Shown here: positions 36,114-45,040 of the stretch, piece by piece
Layout: the number at the start of each line of letters is the position of its first letter
Position numbering within the stretch: the first letter of the stretch is position 1
Assembly: GCA_023410025.1 (NCBI GenBank)
Contig: JAEYQM010000086.1
Coordinates: 16,063 to 80,062 of the forward strand
Length of the DNA: 64,000 nucleotides
Reading direction: 5' to 3'
Origin: Bacillota bacterium
Lineage (GTDB): Bacteria > Bacillota_I > Bacilli_A > ML615J-28 > CAG-698
Translations under genes and position numbers: made by a program
The notes under the pieces: model-generated
The model's database searches: none
Seen by the model: only the letters and a program-made list of their open reading frames with translations
Told to the model about the DNA's origin: nothing

Positions 36114-37973
36114 ATGTATGACGTAATCGTTATCGGAGCTGGACATGCTGGGGTTGAGGCCGCATTAGCATCCGCCCGTTTAAATAAAAAAACTCTGCTA
36201 GTAGCAGGAAACTTAAATAGAATTGCAAGTATGCCATGTAATCCATCAATAGGTGGACCAGCAAAAGGTATAATTGTTCGTGAAATAGATGCCCTAGGTG
36301 GGGAAATGGCTAGAGCAATTGATGCTACTTTATTACAAGTAAAGATGCTTAATAGTTCAAAAGGCCCTGCTGTTAGAGCATTAAGAGCTCAAGCTGATAA
36401 AACAACTTATCCAGCATATATGAGAAAAGTCGTTTTTGAAACAGAAAATCTAGAAACTCTAGAGGATTTTGTTGAAGAACTAATTGTTGAAAATAATGTT
36501 ATTAAAGGTATTAAAACTGCAAGTGGTGATATTATCAACTCTAAAACTGTTGTAATTGCTGCAGGAACATATATGAAGAGTAATATTTTGGTTGGTAAAT
36601 CAAAAACTGTATCAGGACCAGATAATCAAAAAACTTCTGAAGGTTTAAGTAAATCTTTAAGAGAAATTGGATTTAAACTAATAAGACTTAAAACAGGGAC
36701 ACCACCACGTATTAAGAAAGATTCTATCGATTATGATAAGACGACTATTCAATATGGTGATAAACAAAAATGGTGTTTTAGTAATGAAACTAAAAACCCT
36801 ATTTCACTAGAAAATCAAGTACCATGTTACTTAACTTATACAAGTCCAGAAACTCATAGAATTATTAAAGAAAACTTACATGAATCAAGTATGTATTCAG
36901 GTCTTGTTGAAGGAGTTGGACCAAGATATTGTCCATCTATTGAAGATAAGATTGTTCGTTTTTCTGATAAAGAAAGACATCAAATCTTTATTGAACCAGA
37001 AGGATTGCAAATTGATGAAATGTATATCCAAGGTTTATCAACAAGTTTCCCACATCACATACAAGAACAACTTGTTCATTCTATTGCAGGACTTGAAAAT
37101 GCGGTAATTACGAAATACGCATATGCAATTGAATATGATGCCATTGATCCTATGCAACTTAAAAAATCTTTAGAATCAAAACATATTGAGAACTTATTTT
37201 TTGCTGGACAAGTTAATGGTACAAGTGGATATGAAGAAGCGGCATGTCAAGGATTAATGGCTGGAATTAATGCATCAAGAAAAGTGGATAACTTAGAACC
37301 ATTAGTATTAAGAAGAGATGAAGCTTATATTGGAGTTCTAGTTGATGACTTAATTACTAAAGGTGTAAAAGATCCATATCGTCTGCTTACATCACGTGCT
37401 GAATTTAGATTATTATTAAGAAATGATAATTCTGAAGAAAGACTATTAGAGTATGGATACCAAATTGGTTTAATAAATGAAGAAAGATATCAAAGATTCA
37501 AAGCTAAAGAAGAATTTATTGAAAAAACATTACAAGAATTAGATAATTTATATATTAATCCAAAAAATAATGTTAATGAATATTTAGCTCAAAATAATAA
37601 ATCAGTTATAAATACAAAAGTAAGTTACAGAGAATTCTTAAAGAGACCAGAAATTGATTTTGATGATCTTGAATATATTACTGATTTCAAATTAGAAACT
37701 GATGACACAACAAAAGATCAAATATTAATTGCAATTAAGTATGAAGGATATATTCAAAAAGAATTTAAGAATGCTAAGAAGTTACAATTGATGGAATCAA
37801 AAGTAATTCCAGATGATATTAATTATGATTTAATTCCTAATATAGCTTTAGAAGCAAAGGATAAACTAAAAAGAGTTAAACCTTCAACAATTTCTCAAGC
37901 TTCAAGAATTAGTGGAGTTAATCCAAGTGATATATCAATTTTATTAGTATATTTAGAAAGTAGAAAAAGATAA
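36114..37973 (+). CDS. mnmG: tRNA uridine-5-carboxymethylaminomethyl modification enzyme
   Basis: FAD enzyme that with MnmE modifies U34 of certain tRNAs. The 619-residue protein has the FAD motif VIVIGAGHAGVEAALA, the GidA blocks MPCNPSIGGPAKG and GTSGYEEAACQGLMAGINA and TSRAEFRLLLR. Upstream in-frame starts lie in the promoter; ATG 36114 follows GGTGAT. MnmE is not in the window. It overlaps rsmG by one base (TAATG). Confidence 0.96.
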   Translation: MYDVIVIGAGHAGVEAALASARLNKKTLLVAGNLNRIASMPCNPSIGGPAKGIIVREIDALGGEMARAIDATLLQVKMLNSSKGPAVRALRAQADKTTYPAYMRKVVFETENLETLEDFVEELIVENNVIKGIKTASGDIINSKTVVIAAGTYMKSNILVGKSKTVSGPDNQKTSEGLSKSLREIGFKLIRLKTGTPPRIKKDSIDYDKTTIQYGDKQKWCFSNETKNPISLENQVPCYLTYTSPETHRIIKENLHESSMYSGLVEGVGPRYCPSIEDKIVRFSDKERHQIFIEPEGLQIDEMYIQGLSTSFPHHIQEQLVHSIAGLENAVITKYAYAIEYDAIDPMQLKKSLESKHIENLFFAGQVNGTSGYEEAACQGLMAGINASRKVDNLEPLVLRRDEAYIGVLVDDLITKGVKDPYRLLTSRAEFRLLLRNDNSEERLLEYGYQIGLINEERYQRFKAKEEFIEKTLQELDNLYINPKNNVNEYLAQNNKSVINTKVSYREFLKRPEIDFDDLEYITDFKLETDDTTKDQILIAIKYEGYIQKEFKNAKKLQLMESKVIPDDINYDLIPNIALEAKDKLKRVKPSTISQASRISGVNPSDISILLVYLESRKR

Positions 37974-38614
37974 TGGATTTTTTAGAAAGTTATTATGAAT
38001 TTTTAATAAGTGAAAATCAAAAATATAATTTAACTTCGATTACTAATAAAGAAGAAGTTTATATAAAACATTTTGAAGATTCAATGAGTGTTGATTTAGT
38101 AATTGATTTTAATAGTATTAAAGAAGTTTGTGATGTTGGTAGTGGAGCAGGATTTCCAGGAATTCCTTTAAAAATTAAATATCCACATATCAAATTAACA
38201 ATAATTGAACCAACTTTAAAAAGATGTAACTTTTTAACACAACTTGTTTTGAAATTAGGATTAAAAGATGTTATAATAATAAATGACAGAGCTGAAAACA
38301 TGAAAGACTTAAGATCAAAGTTTGATCTTGTTGTCGCTAGAGCAGTTTCACCATTACCAATGCTACTTGAATTATGTATGCCTTTAGTAAAAGTAGGAAG
38401 TTATTTTGTTTCTATGAAAGGCCCATCATTTCAAAGTGAAATTGATATAGCAAATAATGCATTAAATGAATTGAATTCAGTAATTGATAAAGTTAAAACT
38501 TATGAATTATCAAAAGGCTATGGAGAACATAGTTTAATAAAAATAAAAAAAATAAAGGAAGTAAGCAGCAAGTATCCAAGATTATATAAGGATATCAAAA
38601 ACAATCCTTTATAA
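37973..38614 (+). CDS. rsmG: 16S rRNA (guanine527-N7)-methyltransferase
   Basis: SAM-dependent methyltransferase acting on G527 of 16S rRNA. The 213-residue protein has the SAM motif CDVGSGAGFPGIPLKI, NDRAENM and VVARAVSPLPMLLEL. ENQKYNLTSI near the N-terminus is typical of RsmG. Follows mnmG as in most Firmicutes near the chromosome origin. Confidence 0.96.
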   Translation: MDFLESYYEFLISENQKYNLTSITNKEEVYIKHFEDSMSVDLVIDFNSIKEVCDVGSGAGFPGIPLKIKYPHIKLTIIEPTLKRCNFLTQLVLKLGLKDVIIINDRAENMKDLRSKFDLVVARAVSPLPMLLELCMPLVKVGSYFVSMKGPSFQSEIDIANNALNELNSVIDKVKTYELSKGYGEHSLIKIKKIKEVSSKYPRLYKDIKNNPL

Positions 38615-38626
38615 GGAGGTTAAATT

Positions 38627-39397
38627 GTGGGAAAGATTATTGCAATTGTAAATCAAAAGGGTGGAGTAGGAAAAACAACAACAGCTATTAATTTAGGGGC
38701 TGCTCTTTGTAATGATAAAAAGAAAGTATTACTTGTTGATTTAGATGAACAAGCTAATGCAACAATTGGACTTGGATTATCACGTGAACTACTTGACCTA
38801 ACTAGTTATGATTTATTATCAACAGACTTAGAAATTGATAACACTATTTATGCTTCTATTGATAGTAATTTTCATATAATTCCCGCATCATCAAAACTTG
38901 CAAATATTGAAAAAGATTTATTGAATATTGAAAATTATAATTTAATACTTTCAAGAAAGTTAATATCTGTAGTTGATGAATATGATTATATATTACTTGA
39001 TTGCCCACCATCAATTGGTATGGTAATTGATAATGCATTATTTGCATGTGATTCGGTAATTATTCCTGTTGAATGTGATTTCTTTGCATATGATGCCTTA
39101 ACACAAATTGTTAATAAGATTAATCAAATTCAAAAACAAAAGAAAATAACAAATGGATCATTAACGATAGAAGGAATATTACTAACAAAATTAGATAATA
39201 GAAATTTATTTGGATATAATATAATTGATAGAGTAAGGGATTTATTTCCTTCAAAAACATTTAAAACCATTATAAGTAGATCAAGTCATTTACAAGAAGC
39301 ACCAATGCATGGAAAAAGCGTATTAAAATTTGCATATAATTCTCGTGCTAGTAAAGAATATCGTGAATTAGCAAAAGAAATAATAAGAAATAATTAG
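38627..39397 (+). CDS. parA: ParA/Soj chromosome-partitioning ATPase (no ParB neighbour)
   Basis: A 256-residue deviant-Walker ATPase, IIAIVNQKGGVGKTTTAINLG with Lys11 and Lys16, then LVDLDEQANATIGLG, LLDCPPSIGMV and VIIPVECDFFAYDAL. Soj/ParA binds DNA and DnaA and normally works with ParB/Spo0J. The start is GTG 38627 with an ideal AAGGAGGT. Only 10 bases separate it from mscS, so the usual downstream parB, and the noc gene usually upstream, are both absent here. Whether parB lies elsewhere in the genome is unknown. Confidence 0.93.
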   Translation: MGKIIAIVNQKGGVGKTTTAINLGAALCNDKKKVLLVDLDEQANATIGLGLSRELLDLTSYDLLSTDLEIDNTIYASIDSNFHIIPASSKLANIEKDLLNIENYNLILSRKLISVVDEYDYILLDCPPSIGMVIDNALFACDSVIIPVECDFFAYDALTQIVNKINQIQKQKKITNGSLTIEGILLTKLDNRNLFGYNIIDRVRDLFPSKTFKTIISRSSHLQEAPMHGKSVLKFAYNSRASKEYRELAKEIIRNN

Positions 39398-39407
39398 GAG
39401 TATTATT

Positions 39408-40208
39408 ATGGGAGAAACTGTTAAAGAGTTCTTAAAGATTAATACAACAAGACTTATATCAACAGGTGTTGTTATTTTTGTAACTATTTTACTACTTACA
39501 GCTGTAAGAATATTTACTAATAAATTAGTAAAAAAAGGTAAAAATAAAAGATCAATTACTGTTTCAAAATTAGTTAATAGCGTCTTAAAATATGTAATAG
39601 CTATAATTCTTTTAATTTCACTATTAGGTATATGGGGTTATGATATTAGCACCCTACTAGCCGGTGCTGGAATTATGGGACTTATAATTGGATTAGGTGC
39701 CCAAAATCTTGTATCTGATTTATTAAGTGGTATGAGTATTGTTTTTGAAGATGTTTACGAAGTCGATGAAGTTGTTAATATAAATGGCTTTAAGGGAAGA
39801 GTTGTTGATATTGGAATTAGATCAACAAAACTTCTAAATTGGAAAGGTGAATTAAAAATAATTACTAATGGAGAAATAAAAGAAGTTATTAATTATTCAA
39901 GAAACTTTGCAATATCTGAAGTTGTCTTTTCAATAAAACACAAAGAAAATGTATCTAAAACCATAGCTTTATTAGATGAGAAATTACCAAATATAAAAGA
40001 ATTTTTCTCACAGATTATTGAAGGTCCAAATGTATTAGGGGTATCTAATATTACTTCTATTGGTACAGAAATTACAGTTATAGCTAAGACTTTACCTGAA
40101 AAACATATATCAGTAACAATGGCCTTAAGAAAGATGATTAAAGAAATACTAGATGAAAAGGGAATAGAATTCTCAATTACACAAGTGGAGTTAATCAATG
40201 AACGCTAA
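39408..40208 (+). CDS. mscS: Small-conductance mechanosensitive channel
   Basis: MscS-family channel that opens under membrane tension to release osmolytes. The 266-residue protein has three TM segments (about 14-36, 56-76, 82-105), with the pore helix region LLAGAGIMGLIIGLGAQNLVSDLLSG, followed by the cytosolic beta domain VYEVDEVVNINGFKGRVVDIG. It occupies the parB-ychF interval common in Bacilli. Its last 11 bases overlap the next gene. Confidence 0.94.
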   Translation: MGETVKEFLKINTTRLISTGVVIFVTILLLTAVRIFTNKLVKKGKNKRSITVSKLVNSVLKYVIAIILLISLLGIWGYDISTLLAGAGIMGLIIGLGAQNLVSDLLSGMSIVFEDVYEVDEVVNINGFKGRVVDIGIRSTKLLNWKGELKIITNGEIKEVINYSRNFAISEVVFSIKHKENVSKTIALLDEKLPNIKEFFSQIIEGPNVLGVSNITSIGTEITVIAKTLPEKHISVTMALRKMIKEILDEKGIEFSITQVELINER

Positions 40209-40383
40209 TATATTTGAAGTAGGACAAATTCTTGAACTTAAAAAAGAACATCCATGTGGATCAAAACAATGGAAAGTTGTTAAGACAGGAATAGATTATA
40301 AATTAGAATGTGTAGGTTGTAATCGTGTTGTTATAGTTCCAAGAGTTGAACTAAAGAAAAAAGTAAAGAAAGTTATTCAATAA
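40198..40383 (+). CDS. DUF951 protein
   Basis: A 61-residue protein with the DUF951 pattern: FEVGQILELKKEHPCGSKQW, then KTGIDYKLECVGCNRVVIVPR. The CxxC and the His/Cys of the first block could bind a metal. Function unknown. In Bacilli it is usually found between mscS and ychF near the origin; ychF does not follow here. GTGGAG precedes ATG 40198. Confidence 0.88.
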   Translation: MNANIFEVGQILELKKEHPCGSKQWKVVKTGIDYKLECVGCNRVVIVPRVELKKKVKKVIQ

Positions 40384-40407
40384 AATCCACAAATGTGGAT
40401 TTTTTTT
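40384..40407 (+). terminator. Terminator of the mnmG-DUF951 operon
   Basis: AAATCCACA and TGTGGATTT arms with an eight-T run. Confidence 0.85.
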
Positions 40408-40425
40408 AAATTTACAAATATATTA

Positions 40426-40434
40426 TGGTATAAT
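40426..40434 (+). promoter_or_regulatory. Extended -10 of the first ABC exporter pair
   Basis: TGG-TATAAT at 40426-40434; a weak TTAAAT lies 17 bases upstream. The AAGGAGA ribosome site and ATG 40461 follow. Confidence 0.5.
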
Positions 40435-40460
40435 CATTAGTATGGTTAAGGAGATTATGA

Positions 40461-42215
40461 ATGAAGTCGCTTATTTTACTACTAAAAAAATACCCTTTCA
40501 TGATACTAATTGAAATAGTAAATACAATTATTGGGGTATTATTAACAATTATCCCGATTAATACCGTAAAAGATATTATTCAAATTTACGAGAAAAACAA
40601 GAATATTAAGGAAATGCTTTATACACTTTTAATGTATTCAGCAATATGGTTATTATGTAATCTTATCTTAGTTTTAACTGGTTACTTTAGAACCTATATT
40701 GAGAGAAATTTTAAAGTCTATATAGCTGTTCTTTTATATAAGAAACTAGATAGTATTGATTATGATTTCCATGAAAGTCCTAAGTTTTTAAATGACTATA
40801 CAAGAGCATTAGAGCAAGGACCAGAAAGAATATATCTAAGTGCCAATGGAGTAATTGTTATAATTAAAACAATTATTCAAAGTATTTCTATTTTTTCTAT
40901 TATTTTTAATATGCACTATTTAGCAGTAGTATATGCTTTAGTAATTGGATTAATTTATGCTGTATTAAGATTTAGAGTTGGTAAACTTGATTATATTTCT
41001 TTATCAAAACAAAGATTATTTATGCGTCAAAGGGGATATGTAAATAGAACCTTCTTTATAAAAGACTCAATGGCTGATTTAAAAACAAGTAGTATTGAAG
41101 GAATACTTCTTGAAAATAATGCCAAGGCAAATCAAGGAATATTAAGTGTAATAGATACAATTGGATTAAAGAAAACAATACTTACCTATATAGGCGATGT
41201 ATTAATTACTTCCATTTATCCAGTAACTTTAGCTGTATTAGCATACGTTACAATTGATAATATATCATTTAGTGACTTTTCAGCGTTAACAGTTGCAGCT
41301 ACAACTCTTTCAACACTAGTATCACAAATTGTAGTATCAATTGGAGACTTGCAAAATAATGCTGTTGAAACAAGAATTCCATATGAAGTTTTAGATATGA
41401 CCTCAACAATTGAAGGTGTAGAATATAAACCATTAGATACAGAATTTAAAACATTAGAATTAAAAGATGTATGTTTCTCCTATGGTGATAAGAAAATTTT
41501 AAAAAATATTAATTTAAAAATTAATAAGGGTGAAAAAGTAGCAATTGTTGGTTCAAATGGGGCTGGAAAAACGACACTTGTAAAACTTCTACTAAGACTA
41601 TATGATACTTTTGAAGGAAGCATATTAATAAATGGGGAAGCTTATAAAACCCTAAATGCCATGAGTATTAGAAAGCAAGTAGGGGCAGTATTCCAAAATG
41701 TTGAAGTATATGCTGGAAGCATTGCTGAAAACATTATATTTAAAAAACCAACAACAGAAAATGATTTTATTGTTTTAGAACAAGCTTTAAAATTTAGTGG
41801 GCTTGATGAAGTTGTCAGTAATTTAAAAGATGGTATCAATACATTAGTTACCAGAGAATTTGATAAAGACGGAATCGTACTAAGTGGTGGTCAAAAACAA
41901 AGAATTGCTATCGCTAGAGGGGTTGCCCAAAGTTATAATCTATTTGTACTTGATGAACCATCAAGTGCTTTAGACCCATTATCAGAAGCAATAATATATC
42001 AAAATATGCTAGAAATGGGAAAAGACAAAACAATTATTTTTATATCACATCGCTTAACTACAACAGTTAATGCTGACAAAATTTTCTTGTTTGAAAATGG
42101 TGAAATTATTGAATCAGGAAATCACGAAGAGTTATTAAAACTTAATGGTGTATATAAGAAAATGTTTAACTCACAAGCAAGCAAATACTTAGGTGGAAAT
42201 TATGAAGACAATTAA
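40461..42215 (+). CDS. ABC exporter half-transporter (pair 1, subunit A)
   Basis: A 584-residue fusion of a six-TM exporter domain and an ATPase domain. ATPase motifs are all consensus: Walker A GSNGAGKTT, signature LSGGQKQR, Walker B with Glu in LFVLDEPSSALDP, and switch His in ISHRL. It is paired with the next gene, which starts 14 bases before this one stops, so they probably form a heterodimer. Substrate unknown; no peptide, lantibiotic or modification genes are adjacent. The TM part does not resemble the drug-exporter pair at 45041. Confidence 0.88.
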   Translation: MKSLILLLKKYPFMILIEIVNTIIGVLLTIIPINTVKDIIQIYEKNKNIKEMLYTLLMYSAIWLLCNLILVLTGYFRTYIERNFKVYIAVLLYKKLDSIDYDFHESPKFLNDYTRALEQGPERIYLSANGVIVIIKTIIQSISIFSIIFNMHYLAVVYALVIGLIYAVLRFRVGKLDYISLSKQRLFMRQRGYVNRTFFIKDSMADLKTSSIEGILLENNAKANQGILSVIDTIGLKKTILTYIGDVLITSIYPVTLAVLAYVTIDNISFSDFSALTVAATTLSTLVSQIVVSIGDLQNNAVETRIPYEVLDMTSTIEGVEYKPLDTEFKTLELKDVCFSYGDKKILKNINLKINKGEKVAIVGSNGAGKTTLVKLLLRLYDTFEGSILINGEAYKTLNAMSIRKQVGAVFQNVEVYAGSIAENIIFKKPTTENDFIVLEQALKFSGLDEVVSNLKDGINTLVTREFDKDGIVLSGGQKQRIAIARGVAQSYNLFVLDEPSSALDPLSEAIIYQNMLEMGKDKTIIFISHRLTTTVNADKIFLFENGEIIESGNHEELLKLNGVYKKMFNSQASKYLGGNYEDN

Positions 42216-43968
42216 AAATAATCTATATGTATTAAAATATGTCATCATATTTTGTCCAGTAATGTTTGTGTGGGCATTGTTTCAAATTGCTTCATCAGTC
42301 GTAATTGCGGTATCAAAAGTTGAATTAATTAAAGAAACAATTAATTTAGTTATAAATGGTGAAGATATAAAAATTATATTTAATGCAATAGCTTTATATT
42401 TAATTATAATTGTAGTTACATCACTATTTAGAATGTTTTACACTTATTATATATACCCAAGATATAGAGTTATATATACAAAAAAAATGCAACATTTTTT
42501 ATTTACTAAAGTAAAACATATTGATATGGAAATGTTTGATAATCCACAATTCTATGATAATTACTCAAGGGCTTTAAGGGATGGAACTTGGATGGGTCTA
42601 AGAGTATATGAGACTTTAATTAGATTTTTAACATCAACAGCTATTGTTATAGCACTTGGTTTTATGATATCAAAAGACCTAGTTTTACTTGTTATCATTT
42701 TAGCATCATCCATTATTAATGTATTAGTTGTTAATAAAATTAATAAGAGTTGGTATCTATGGGGTAAGGAAACTGAAAAAGAAAAAAGAATGTATGACTA
42801 TGTTAATAGAACATTCTATCGTCAACAATTTGCAGGTGAGATTAAAACAACCAATATTTCAAGTTTATTAATTAATAAATATACTGAAAGTGCAGATATT
42901 ATTAATGATAAATATGCTAAGACATATAAGAAACTTACTGTATATAATGTTTTATTAAATGTAATTAAGGTTATTATTGAGAGGGGATTAATTAATTTTT
43001 ATCTTGCATTTCAATTATTTAAAGATATTATTAGTATTGCAACATTTACTTCAACATTAAATGCCACTTTACAGTTTTCATCAAACTTTGTTGATGCCAT
43101 GAATTTACTAACAACTTTAAAAGAAAATTCATTATTTATTGATGATTTTAGATGGTTAGTAAATTATAAGGGTAATATTGAAAATCGTGATGGTATATTA
43201 GTAGAAGATTTTGAAAAGGTTAGTGTTGAAAACATTAGTTTTAAATATGAAAATACTGAATATTTTAGTATTAATGATTTAAGTCTAAGTATTAAAAAGG
43301 GAGAGAAAGTTGCAATTGTTGGACTTAATGGTTCGGGTAAAACAACTCTTACAAAATTAATTCTTGATTTTTATCTTCCATCAATGGGTTATTTAAAATT
43401 AAATGATATTGAATATCAAAAAATAAATCAAAGAAATTTGCGTAATAAATATGCGGTTGTATTTCAAGATTTTCAAATATATGCTTTATCAATTGGTGAA
43501 AATATATTAATGAGAAAAGTTGAAAATCAAGAAGATGAACAAAAAGTTTGGAATGCTTTAGAAATGGTCGGAATGAGTGAAAAAATAAAATCATTAGAAA
43601 AAGGTATTCATACAGAAGTAACTAGAGAATTTAATCGAAATGGAGCTGTATTTAGTGGTGGGGAAATTCAAAGAATTGCAATAGCGAGAGTATTTGCAAG
43701 TAATGCTGATTTATATATATTAGATGAACCAACTAGTGCACTTGATCCTTTAAGCGAAGAAAGAATAAATAAATTAATAATTAAAAACACACAAAAAGCA
43801 ATGATTATTATTGCTCACAGGTTATCAACAGTGGTTGATTGTGATAGAATTTATTTAATGAATAAGGGTAAAATTGAAGAATGTGGTACACATGAAGAGT
43901 TAATTGCTAGTAATGGTTTATATGCTAAGATGTTTAATACCCAAAAGAGTCTATACCAAAAACAATAG
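42202..43968 (+). CDS. ABC exporter half-transporter (pair 1, subunit B)
   Basis: A 588-residue TM-plus-ATPase half-transporter. Walker A GLNGSGKTT, signature FSGGEIQR, Walker B LYILDEPTSALDP and switch His IAHRL all keep the catalytic residues. Both ATP sites of the A/B dimer therefore look active, unlike pair 2. ATG 42202 follows AGGTGG; an in-frame GTG nine bases upstream is part of that ribosome site. Confidence 0.88.
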   Translation: MKTIKNNLYVLKYVIIFCPVMFVWALFQIASSVVIAVSKVELIKETINLVINGEDIKIIFNAIALYLIIIVVTSLFRMFYTYYIYPRYRVIYTKKMQHFLFTKVKHIDMEMFDNPQFYDNYSRALRDGTWMGLRVYETLIRFLTSTAIVIALGFMISKDLVLLVIILASSIINVLVVNKINKSWYLWGKETEKEKRMYDYVNRTFYRQQFAGEIKTTNISSLLINKYTESADIINDKYAKTYKKLTVYNVLLNVIKVIIERGLINFYLAFQLFKDIISIATFTSTLNATLQFSSNFVDAMNLLTTLKENSLFIDDFRWLVNYKGNIENRDGILVEDFEKVSVENISFKYENTEYFSINDLSLSIKKGEKVAIVGLNGSGKTTLTKLILDFYLPSMGYLKLNDIEYQKINQRNLRNKYAVVFQDFQIYALSIGENILMRKVENQEDEQKVWNALEMVGMSEKIKSLEKGIHTEVTREFNRNGAVFSGGEIQRIAIARVFASNADLYILDEPTSALDPLSEERINKLIIKNTQKAMIIIAHRLSTVVDCDRIYLMNKGKIEECGTHEELIASNGLYAKMFNTQKSLYQKQ

Positions 43969-43999
43969 AAAATGTTGTCATTTATTAAAAAAGTTTACT

Positions 44000-44024
44000 A
44001 TCTTTAATAGTTTTATGTTATAAT
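44000..44024 (+). promoter_or_regulatory. Promoter of the DUF697 gene
   Basis: Extended -10 TGT-TATAAT (TATAAT 44019-44024), with TTTACT (43994-43999) 19 bases upstream. The GGATGGTGAG ribosome site follows. Confidence 0.5.
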
Positions 44025-44046
44025 ATCAAATAAGGATGGTGAGTTG

Positions 44047-44970
44047 ATGAAGAAACGCAATAAATTTTGGATTATGATTGGCATTGGTGTATGCATTGTA
44101 TTATTACTAATGATTATTAGTAGTGTTATTTCTGTAGGTGAAAGACTGAGAAATATTAGTAAATACGTTGAATATGGTTTTTATATATTAAGTCTAATAT
44201 TATTATGGGTCTTAATTATTAATCCAGTAAGAATTATTCTATTCTCACCGGCATTTTCAATTATTACGGTATTAGATAATGTTGAAAGTAAAGATTATCG
44301 TGTATATCAAAAAGTAGCCAGTAACATGCTGAAAAATGAAATATTAACTGATGTAGAAAAAGATAATATTAGAGCAAACTTAAATAAAAAAGATGAGCTT
44401 GTCGGTATTATGAATAAAGTATTTGATACTACAATTAAAAAAGAAATAAATGATATTATTTTTAAAAATGCGAAAACAGTTATGATATCTACAGCTATTT
44501 CTCAAAATGGCAGACTGGATATGTTAACTGTTTTAACAGTAAATTTAAAAATGATTAAAGATATTGTTTTAAAATGTGGATTTCGTCCGAGTTATCCTAA
44601 ACTTGGAAAATTATCAGTTAATGTATTAACAACTGCAATAATTGCTGAGAGCCTTGAAGGATTAGATGTAAATGATCTATTCCCGCAATCAACTGCTAAT
44701 TTACTTGCGGAAATACCACTTGTAAAGCCAGTTATGAATAGTTTTGTTCAAGGGATATCTAATGCATTACTGACAATGCGTGTTGGTTTTGTTACAAGAA
44801 AATATTTATTTAGTGATGCAAAACATCCATCTAAAGCAGAGATTAGAAAAGGTGCAATTAAAGAATCAATTAAGATGTTACCAAGTGTTGTTAGTGATGT
44901 AATAGCGTATTTTCCTAACAAATTATTAAAATTATTCACTAAGAAAGACAAGGAAGTTTTAGAGGATTAA
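44047..44970 (+). CDS. DUF697 membrane protein
   Basis: A 307-residue protein with two N-terminal TM segments (about 9-31 and 42-66) and a C-terminal DUF697-like region (about 145-290; AKTVMISTAISQNGRLDML, CGFRPSYPKLGKLSVNVL). DUF697 is also found in YcjF and in some GTPase-linked proteins; its role is unknown. The GTG/TTG upstream is less likely than ATG 44047 behind GGTGAG. It stands alone, with its own promoter and terminator. Confidence 0.75.
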   Translation: MKKRNKFWIMIGIGVCIVLLLMIISSVISVGERLRNISKYVEYGFYILSLILLWVLIINPVRIILFSPAFSIITVLDNVESKDYRVYQKVASNMLKNEILTDVEKDNIRANLNKKDELVGIMNKVFDTTIKKEINDIIFKNAKTVMISTAISQNGRLDMLTVLTVNLKMIKDIVLKCGFRPSYPKLGKLSVNVLTTAIIAESLEGLDVNDLFPQSTANLLAEIPLVKPVMNSFVQGISNALLTMRVGFVTRKYLFSDAKHPSKAEIRKGAIKESIKMLPSVVSDVIAYFPNKLLKLFTKKDKEVLED

Positions 44971-44983
44971 TATAGATGTTAGT

Positions 44984-45010
44984 AAAAAGGATACGCATGT
45001 GTCCTTTTTT
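44984..45010 (+). terminator. Terminator after the DUF697 gene
   Basis: AAAAGGATAC and GTGTCCTTTT (one G-U pair) around GCAT, with T run. Confidence 0.75.
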
Positions 45011-45040
45011 ATCACATTTAAGAAAGAGGTGGTTATTTTC

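Noticed and set aside
38772..38790. TCACGTGA core inside parA, resembling the centre of a parS site
   Set aside because: Only the core and a few flanks fit the parS consensus, it lies in conserved coding sequence, and no ParB is present.
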